Made by a program: the position numbers and the translations under genes. From Phycisphaerales bacterium (lineage in GTDB: Bacteria > Planctomycetota > Phycisphaerae > Phycisphaerales > SM1A02), in the NCBI GenBank assembly GCA_029245245.1, contig JAQWPT010000034.1, positions 174,756-238,755 on the forward strand: a stretch of 64,000 nt of DNA, in the 5' to 3' direction. The notes under the pieces are model-generated. The model did not search any database. It saw only the letters and a list, made by a program, of their open reading frames with translations, and was not told the origin of the DNA. Of the stretch, positions 58,800-64,000 are shown in pieces; positions within the stretch are counted from its first letter, which is position 1; each line of letters opens with the position of its first letter.

Positions 58800-59986
58800 G
58801 TCGCGTCACCGTCATCGGGGCCGGGGCCATGGGCGCCGGAATCGCCCAGGTCGCCGCCCAGCACGGCTGGGACGTGCACCTGCAGGACGTCGACGACGCG
58901 GTGGTCGATGCCGCCATCGAGGGCATCGGGAAGCGGCTTGATCGCCTCGTGCAGAAGGAACGCATCACCGCCGAAGCCGCCGAGGCGGCCCGAAGCCGAC
59001 TGCATCGACTGGACGACGGGCTCGGCAAGAGCGACCTGGTGATCGAGGCGATCGTCGAGGACCTCGACATCAAGACCAGCGTCCTGGGCGACCTTGTCCC
59101 ACGGATGGCACCCGAGACGATCATTGCCACCAACACCTCTTCACTGTCGGTCGGTGACCTCGGCGAACGACTGGGCCAGGCCCATCGATGCTGCGGCATG
59201 CACTTCTTCAATCCGGCCCCGATCATGAAACTCGTCGAGGTGGTCCGCGGACGCGGCACCGACGAGGCCGTGGTCGATCGGGTCGCGGACATCGCCGCGT
59301 CCTGGGGCAAGCAGGTCGCCCGCTGCGCCGACACGCCGGGATTCATCGTCAACCGCGTCGCCCGCCCCTACTACCTGGAGGCATTCCGCATCATCGAGGA
59401 TGGCATCGCCACTCCGGAGTTCATCGACGACACCATGAAGACCATCGGTGGCTTCCGCATGGGTCCGATGGAACTGACCGACTTCATCGGTCACGACGTG
59501 AACACCGCCACGACACGTACGGTCTGGGAGCAGTGGAACCAGTCGGCACGACTTGCCCCGAGCTGGCTGCAGGAATCACTTGTCTCGGAGGGACACCTCG
59601 GCCGCAAGAGTGGACGGGGCATCTACGACTACGAAGCCGATTCACCCACCTGCGTCATCCAGGTCGCCCAACCGGCTCCGCAGCTGCCTGATGCACTGCG
59701 TGCTGCCGCGATCGAGTTCACCCGCCACGCCGTGGACACCGACGCCACCGCCGAGCAGGCGGTCGTCTTCGCCCGGATCCTCGCCGCCCTCATCAACGAA
59801 GCCCGTTGGGCCGAGCACGATGGCGTGGCGGCCCCAGCCGACATCGACACCGCCGTCCAGTACGGCATGAACTATCCCCGTGGCCTGCTGGCCTGGCGTG
59901 ATGCGATCGGGCCTCCACGGGTCTCCGCCCTGCTGGAGGCACTCGACGCGGTCGCGGACGACGACCGGTTCATCGAGCCGGCGTAG
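58796..59986 (+). CDS. paaH: 3-hydroxyacyl-CoA dehydrogenase (PaaH-like)
   Basis: 396 residues. Rossmann GAGAMGAGIAQVAA, NTSSLSVGDL, the catalytic HFFNPAPIMKLVEVV and GFIVNRV segments, then two C-terminal 3HCDH domains (second at about 290-390). PaaH oxidises 3-hydroxyadipyl-CoA with NAD. Coupled to paaG by ATGA. A hairpin at 59996-60021 ends the transcript, and paaJ resumes 900 bases later, after a gene on the opposite strand. Confidence 0.9.
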   Translation: MSRVTVIGAGAMGAGIAQVAAQHGWDVHLQDVDDAVVDAAIEGIGKRLDRLVQKERITAEAAEAARSRLHRLDDGLGKSDLVIEAIVEDLDIKTSVLGDLVPRMAPETIIATNTSSLSVGDLGERLGQAHRCCGMHFFNPAPIMKLVEVVRGRGTDEAVVDRVADIAASWGKQVARCADTPGFIVNRVARPYYLEAFRIIEDGIATPEFIDDTMKTIGGFRMGPMELTDFIGHDVNTATTRTVWEQWNQSARLAPSWLQESLVSEGHLGRKSGRGIYDYEADSPTCVIQVAQPAPQLPDALRAAAIEFTRHAVDTDATAEQAVVFARILAALINEARWAEHDGVAAPADIDTAVQYGMNYPRGLLAWRDAIGPPRVSALLEALDAVADDDRFIEPA

Positions 59987-59995
59987 AAAAAAGAA

Positions 59996-60021
59996 ACGGG
60001 CCCGCCATGAGGCGGGCCCGT
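59996..60021 (-). terminator. Bidirectional terminator between paaH and a PEP-CTERM gene
   Basis: Eleven-pair stem acgggcccgcc/ggcgggcccgt, loop atga. On the minus strand it is followed by TTCTTTTTTC, a good T-tract ending the PEP-CTERM gene. On the plus strand only TCTGCACG follows, so it is stronger for the minus-strand gene. Confidence 0.85.
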
Positions 60022-60044
60022 CTGCACGCATATAAAATACTGGT

Positions 60045-60716
60045 TCAGTGGCGGCGGCGGCGTGTTGCCAGGCCAGCGAGGCCGAGCAGTGCCAGAGCGC
60101 CGGGAGCGGGAACACCCGTCCACTGGATGTTGTCGATGAAGATGGCTTCGGAGCCGGAGTTGGAATCCAGCGAGATGCGGAGCTCACCAGCACCACCGTT
60201 GAACGTCGTCCAGGCCTCCTCGAGGTGGCCGAAGTCGTCGTCGATGTCGTGGCCGGTGGTGTCGAGAACGACCACTCCACCGATCTCGATCTTGATCAGG
60301 TCGTCGCCTTCCCAGCCGGTTCCATCGACGAACATGTCGAAGGAGACGCCAGTCGCGCCTTCGACAGCATCGAAGACCATGGTGGCCATGCCGTCGACAT
60401 CGCTCATCTGGAAGCCATACTCGCCATGGGTGAAGCCGCCCACCGCACCGGCGTAGGAGGTGACACCGAAGTAGTCGCCATCACTGAGGCCGGAGCCATC
60501 GCGGGTGTTGGTGTAGTAGGTTCCCCAACCATCTCCGGAGACGGTGTGGTCGTCGTAGTTGACCAGCCAGTGATCGGTCGCTGCATCTGCATCGACGTAG
60601 TACCCGCTGCCAGCCGTGTAGGCTTCAAAACTTTCGGTCTGGATGACGGCACCGAGGACGGTGCTGCCAAACGCGAACGTGGCTGCGAATGCAGCGCATG
60701 CATGCATGGTTTTCAT
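60045..60716 (-). CDS. PEP-CTERM-type surface protein, unrelated to the TPDD family
   Basis: 223 residues: signal peptide MKTMHACAAFAATFAFGSTVLGA, a beta-rich domain resembling a jelly-roll carbohydrate-binding module (FEAYTAGSGYYVDADA, GVSFDMFVDGTGWEGDDLIKIEIGG, EAIFIDNIQWTG at the end), and the sorting tail VPAPGALALLGLAG + RRRR. ATG 60716 is chosen for the signal peptide; the longer frame begins in the promoter region. Placed inside the paa cluster on the other strand, so it is likely an insertion of an unrelated gene, not a pathway member. Confidence 0.82.
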   Translation of the reverse strand: MKTMHACAAFAATFAFGSTVLGAVIQTESFEAYTAGSGYYVDADAATDHWLVNYDDHTVSGDGWGTYYTNTRDGSGLSDGDYFGVTSYAGAVGGFTHGEYGFQMSDVDGMATMVFDAVEGATGVSFDMFVDGTGWEGDDLIKIEIGGVVVLDTTGHDIDDDFGHLEEAWTTFNGGAGELRISLDSNSGSEAIFIDNIQWTGVPAPGALALLGLAGLATRRRRH

Positions 60717-60892
60717 GGTTCTTTCCCTCTTCTTCCCAAGGTGAGGACGGCCCAGCCGGCCCCACGGTGTTTCTCTTTCCGCCGCCATACTACGGGGTAC
60801 GTTGGCCCCCTCAAGCGCCGAAGCCCCATAATTCACATGTTTCTTAGTACGTCAACGGACCCCGTGAACCTCGGATAACACCCCTCAATCCC

Positions 60893-60901
60893 TGCTAGAA
60901 T
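60893..60901 (+). promoter_or_regulatory. Extended -10 promoter of paaJ
   Basis: TGCTAGAAT: a TGn extension and TAGAAT, one base from consensus. The -35 region is weak, as extended -10 promoters allow. Transcription would begin around 60908, only about 6 bases before the paaJ ATG, and no ribosome site precedes the ATG, so the mRNA may be leaderless. Confidence 0.55.
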
Positions 60902-60913
60902 GCCCTTCCAAAC

Positions 60914-62122
60914 ATGCCTGAACGCCGTGCTGCCATCGTGACCGCCCTCCGAACGCCATTTGGCCGCTACGGAGGAGCCCTCTCCAGCGTCCGCCCTGAC
61001 GACCTGGCGGCCCATGTCATCAAGGCCGCGGTCGATCGCTCCGGAATCGATCCAGCCTCGATCGCCGACGTCTACATGGGAGCTGCCAACCAGGCCGGCG
61101 AAGACAACCGCAACGTCGCAAGGATGGCCGCCCTGCTGGCGGGCCTGCCCGAGACGGTGCCCGGCAGCACCGTCAACCGCCTGTGCGCTTCGGGACTTGA
61201 AGCGATCAACATCGCCGCCCGCATGATCGAAGCTGGATGCGGCGATGTCTACGTCGCCGGTGGGACCGAGAGCATGAGCCGCGCCCCGTTCGCCATGGCC
61301 AAGTCCTACACCGCTTTCAACCGGCAACCCGAGATCCACGACACCACCATTGGCTGGCGATTCACGAACCCGAAACTGGCGGCGATGCACCATCCCTACT
61401 CGATGGGACAGACGGCTGAAAACGTAGCCCGCATGTTCAACATCGACCGTGAGCAGCAGGATCGCTTCGCCGTACTCAGCCAGCAGCGATGGGCCCTCGC
61501 CAACGAAATGGGGTTCTTCAACGACGAACTGGTTCCGGTAGACGTTCCCCAGCGCAAGGGTGACCCGGTGATCGTCGACGTGGACGAACACCCCCGCCCC
61601 CAGACAACACTTGATTCCCTCTCGAAACTCCGCCCGGTCTTCGCCGACGACGACCAGGGCACGGTGACCGCCGGAAACTCGTCGGGCGTCAACGACGGTG
61701 CCGCCGCGCTGGTGCTCATGGAAGCATCGCTGGCGGAGAAGAACGGGCACGAGATCCTCGCCCTGGTTGGACCGCATGCCGCTGCGGGAGTGGATCCGGC
61801 CACGATGGGACTTGGCCCGGTACCGGCCACGCGAGCGGCCCTGCAACGAGCCGGACTTGAGCCCAGCGACATCGATCTCTTCGAACTCAACGAAGCCTTC
61901 GCCGCCCAGTCCATCGCCTGCGTGCAGGAACTCGGACTCGACCTGGAGCAGGTCAACGTCAATGGCGGCGCCATCGCCATCGGTCATCCCCTGGGCGCCT
62001 CCGGTGCACGGCTGGCCACGACGCTCGTTCACGAGATGAAAAGACGGAAATCAGGCCGGGGGCTGGCTACACTGTGTGTCGGGGTCGGGCAGGGACTGGC
62101 CACCATCTTCGAGCGTCCCTGA
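60914..62122 (+). CDS. paaJ: Acetyl-CoA acyltransferase / thiolase (PaaJ-like)
   Basis: 402 residues. Nucleophile Cys in NRLCASGLEAI (about residue 92), GGTESMSRAPF, NSSGVNDGAAALV, FELNEAFAAQ, GGAIAIGHPLGASGAR with the catalytic His, and the second Cys in CVGVGQG. The bulky middle matches beta-ketoadipyl-CoA/3-oxoadipyl-CoA thiolases (PaaJ/PcaF), which fits the cluster. It cuts 3-oxoadipyl-CoA to succinyl-CoA and acetyl-CoA. Starts a second plus-strand run: paaJ-A-B-C. Confidence 0.88.
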   Translation: MPERRAAIVTALRTPFGRYGGALSSVRPDDLAAHVIKAAVDRSGIDPASIADVYMGAANQAGEDNRNVARMAALLAGLPETVPGSTVNRLCASGLEAINIAARMIEAGCGDVYVAGGTESMSRAPFAMAKSYTAFNRQPEIHDTTIGWRFTNPKLAAMHHPYSMGQTAENVARMFNIDREQQDRFAVLSQQRWALANEMGFFNDELVPVDVPQRKGDPVIVDVDEHPRPQTTLDSLSKLRPVFADDDQGTVTAGNSSGVNDGAAALVLMEASLAEKNGHEILALVGPHAAAGVDPATMGLGPVPATRAALQRAGLEPSDIDLFELNEAFAAQSIACVQELGLDLEQVNVNGGAIAIGHPLGASGARLATTLVHEMKRRKSGRGLATLCVGVGQGLATIFERP

Positions 62123-62157
62123 CCACCATCCCCTGGACAGCAACGGGAGTCCCACCC

Positions 62158-63174
62158 ATGAGCGGTGCCGCCAATCCAGTCATGACCATCGATCCCTCGC
62201 AGGAGGATCCCGACAAGCTCGCCGAGTTCGAGTCGCGGATCGCCTCCGGCGTACTGATTGAACCCGGCGACTGGATGCCCCAGGCCTACCGCACTGGCAT
62301 GCTCCGGATGGCCGAGCACCACGCCAACAGCGAGATCGTCGGTGCCCTGCCCGAGGGCGAGTGGATTACCCGGGCCCCGAGCCTTCGGCGCAAACTCGCC
62401 TTGACCGCCAAGGTCCAGGACGAGGTCGGACACGGCCAGATGCTCTACCGGGTGTCACAGGACCTGGGCAAGTCCCGCGAGGACATGCTGCGTGACCTGT
62501 GTACCGGCAAGACCAAGTACCACAACTGCTTCAACTACCCGGCCCCGACCTGGGGCGACATCGCGATGATCCAGTGGCTCATCGACGGCGCCGCGATCAT
62601 GAACCAGAAGACGCTCGCCGACGGAGCCTACGGCCCCTACGTTCGCACGATGCATCGCATCAACATGGAAGAAGCCTTCCACTTCAAGAGCGGCGAGGAC
62701 ATGGTGCTCACGCTCATGAGCGGCACGAAGAAGCAGAAGGCGATGACCCAGGAGGCGTTCGATCGCTGGTGGGGCCCATCCATCATGTTCTTCGGTCCAC
62801 ACGACAAGCCGGGCTGTGAGGACATGCCCCCGATGCGATGGCGGATGAAGACCGAGACGAACGACTCGCTGCGACGACGCTTCGTCAACCGGTTCGCACC
62901 CGCGGCCACGGACCTCGGCCTCGTGATCCACGTCTCCGAAAAGGACGAGCACGGGATCATCACCAGCAAACGCGTCGACGAGCAGTGCGTCCCCGGGGAG
63001 GACGGCAACTGGGGATTCACGGATCCGGACTGGGACGAGTTCTTCCGTGTCATCCGCGGAAACGGCCCCTGCAATGCCCATCGACTGGCCTTGCGTCGAT
63101 TCTCCTACGAACAGGGCGCCTGGGTCCGACGGGCCATCGCCGGTGGCGACACCACCCTGCCCCCGGCCGCCTGA
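62158..63174 (+). CDS. paaA: Phenylacetyl-CoA 1,2-epoxidase, catalytic subunit A
   Basis: 338 residues, the di-iron subunit of the PaaABCE monooxygenase. Ligand helices: AEHHANSEIVGALPEGEW, KVQDEVGHGQMLYR (E-x2-H), and RINMEEAFHFKSGEDM (E-x2-H). WGDIAMIQWLIDGAAI and RWWGPSIMFFGPHDKP are conserved PaaA segments. ATG 62158 with a GGGAG 8-12 bases upstream. It introduces one oxygen atom of O2 into the ring. Followed 9 bases later by the fused paaB. Confidence 0.93.
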   Translation: MSGAANPVMTIDPSQEDPDKLAEFESRIASGVLIEPGDWMPQAYRTGMLRMAEHHANSEIVGALPEGEWITRAPSLRRKLALTAKVQDEVGHGQMLYRVSQDLGKSREDMLRDLCTGKTKYHNCFNYPAPTWGDIAMIQWLIDGAAIMNQKTLADGAYGPYVRTMHRINMEEAFHFKSGEDMVLTLMSGTKKQKAMTQEAFDRWWGPSIMFFGPHDKPGCEDMPPMRWRMKTETNDSLRRRFVNRFAPAATDLGLVIHVSEKDEHGIITSKRVDEQCVPGEDGNWGFTDPDWDEFFRVIRGNGPCNAHRLALRRFSYEQGAWVRRAIAGGDTTLPPAA

Positions 63175-63183
63175 GGACGAACG

Positions 63184-63801
63184 ATGTCCAAGATCCGCCA
63201 ACGCGACTTCACCTTTGCCGATGAACTTCCGCCCCACGCCGACGGCGTGATGCACTCGTACATCGTCTACACCGCGCGCAAGGACGATGCACCGCATCGC
63301 TACGCCGGGTACATCAGCGCACCCGACATCGACCTGGCAGTGGAGTACGCCTGCGAACACTACGGGCAGGACGAAGTGTGCACGAACATCTGGGTCCACC
63401 TCGTCGAGGATCTCGCCGAGACCCCCTGCGCCGAGGAGTCCATCGACCCCGCTTCCGGAACCGACGGCGACGACGACGACGGCGACCCGGCCTGGATCGT
63501 CTTCACCCAGAAGCACCGCGGTGACATCCACGTCGAGACCGCATCACTGCACGCACCCGATGCGAAGACCGCCCTCTCCAGGGCCGTCGCTCGCCACGGC
63601 GCCTCCACCGTGCAGGTCCGCGTGGTCGCCCGCGAACGAATCGACACCACCGAGCCCGGCCAGTTGATCTGGCGAACCCATGACCAGACCTACCGGCTGG
63701 CCCGCGGGTATTCCAAGTCGGTCCGCGCCAAGTGGGCCGCAGTCCGCAAGACCGAGGACATCAACGAGTACCGCAAGGACGACATCGAGAACCACTTCTA
63801 G
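63184..63801 (+). CDS. paaB: Phenylacetyl-CoA epoxidase subunit B, tandem double-domain form
   Basis: 205 residues against about 95 in ordinary PaaB. Two repeats of the small PaaB fold are visible: residues about 26-78 (YIVYTARKDDAPHRYAGYI, then APDIDLAVEYACEHYGQDE) and about 103-158 (AWIVFTQKHRGDIHVETAS, then APDAKTALSRAVARHG), separated by an acidic Asp-rich linker DGDDDDGDP. The N- and C-termini (QRDFTFADEL, KTEDINEYRKDDIENHF) resemble PaaB edges. PaaB is a structural bridge between PaaAC units, so the fusion might hold two such units together. Gene order A-B-C confirms the assignment. Confidence 0.85.
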   Translation: MSKIRQRDFTFADELPPHADGVMHSYIVYTARKDDAPHRYAGYISAPDIDLAVEYACEHYGQDEVCTNIWVHLVEDLAETPCAEESIDPASGTDGDDDDGDPAWIVFTQKHRGDIHVETASLHAPDAKTALSRAVARHGASTVQVRVVARERIDTTEPGQLIWRTHDQTYRLARGYSKSVRAKWAAVRKTEDINEYRKDDIENHF

Positions 63802-63815
63802 AAAGACGCCGCCCG

Positions 63816-64000
63816 ATGACCGCCATGCAGGACATGATGAAGGACCAGGACGCGAACCTCGTGCTGTCGCTTGCCGACGACCTGCTCATGCTCGGGCACG
63901 TCCAGGGCGACTGGACCGGCCTGGGCCCGATTCTCGAGGAAGACATCGCGTCCTCGTCGATGTCCCAGGACGACCTGAGCCATGCACTGGTGCTGTACGA
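63816..64000 (+). CDS. paaC: Phenylacetyl-CoA epoxidase subunit C, N-terminal part only
   Basis: Incomplete: open to the right edge, about 61 residues. ATG 63816, 14 bases after the paaB stop. DANLVLSLADDLLMLGHVQGDW and LEEDIASSSMSQDDLSHALV match the first two helices of the structural ferritin-like subunit PaaC (in E. coli LRLGDNALILGQRLSEW and EEDIALANIALDLLGQA). Confidence 0.85.
   Translation, partial: MTAMQDMMKDQDANLVLSLADDLLMLGHVQGDWTGLGPILEEDIASSSMSQDDLSHALVLY

Noticed and set aside
1..64000. tRNA and rRNA genes
   Set aside because: I scanned by eye for T-arm (GGTTCGA) and cloverleaf patterns and rRNA motifs and found none convincing; a tRNAscan-SE run would settle it.
1..64000. Horizontally acquired island, prophage or plasmid features
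   Set aside because: No integrase, transposase, phage structural gene, toxin-antitoxin pair or replication origin was recognised. Only the 36-38.8 kb intergenic DNA differs in composition, and the genes there look native.

Overview
The window reads as a chromosomal segment of a Planctomycetota bacterium, most likely of the class Phycisphaerae (marine or particle-associated relatives would fit). The pointers are: planctomycete-type cytochrome proteins (PSCyt1/DUF1549/DUF1553) next to a DUF1501 protein; surface proteins ending in the PAPGALALLGLAG-RRRR variant of the PEP-CTERM sorting tail; FG-GAP proteins with dockerin-like C-termini ending in WGPC; a T2SS-type pseudopilin; a futalosine-pathway gene (mqnA); and high GC with strong codon bias, apart from AT-richer intergenic stretches at about 36-38.8 kb. 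No transposase, integrase, prophage, CRISPR array, tRNA or rRNA was recognised. Taxonomy is inferred from gene families only.

Layout. 0-6.5 kb: an incomplete PSCyt1 protein, asd, and a coupled DUF1549/DUF1553 + DUF1501 pair. 6.5-9.5 kb: prfA, an unknown gene and a pseudopilin. 9.5-20 kb: a block that makes and decorates a surface polymer: sat and cysC (PAPS synthesis), a glycosyltransferase coupled to a sulfotransferase, two paralogous FG-GAP/dockerin-like secreted proteins plus a small secreted protein, a Wzx-like flippase and a Wzy/ligase-like membrane protein. 20-25 kb: a secreted protein, a repeat-containing PSCyt1 protein, an Mrp/ApbC ATPase and a CPBP protease. 25-35.4 kb: housekeeping (rplM-rpsI, mqnA with an unusual multi-HTH/sigma-4-like regulator, alr, a DEAD-box helicase coupled to psuG, a short Rho, a TPR-sulfotransferase). 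35.4-38.8 kb: three tandem paralogous PEP-CTERM surface proteins, each followed by its own strong hairpin.

38.8-50.6 kb: miaB, a small lipoprotein, ftsW-murG, a diguanylate cyclase cluster, a convergent operon (C26 peptidase, ygfZ, a 54-residue membrane protein, HMG-CoA lyase), rpsR and a TPR protein. 50.7-56.7 kb: a HEAT-like secreted protein, a sirtuin, fumC, an AEC transporter and a probably non-catalytic alpha/beta-hydrolase. 56.8-64 kb: an aerobic phenylacetyl-CoA (paa) catabolic cluster: hotdog thioesterase, paaF, paaG, paaH, (a PEP-CTERM gene on the other strand), paaJ, paaA, an unusual double-domain paaB, and the start of paaC at the right edge.

Functional threads. Sat and CysC would make PAPS, the sulfate donor used by the sulfotransferase next door and by the TPR-sulfotransferase at 34-35 kb, so sulfated glycan or protein is the likely product. 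The paa genes encode epoxidation, isomerisation and beta-oxidation of phenylacetyl-CoA to acetyl-CoA and succinyl-CoA; paaK, paaZ and the rest of the epoxidase presumably lie to the right. The candidates for undescribed biology are the tandem TPDD-motif PEP-CTERM family, the multi-HTH sigma-4-like protein after mqnA, the fused PaaB, and a Rho that lacks the usual N-terminal bundle and aromatic RNA-binding motif.
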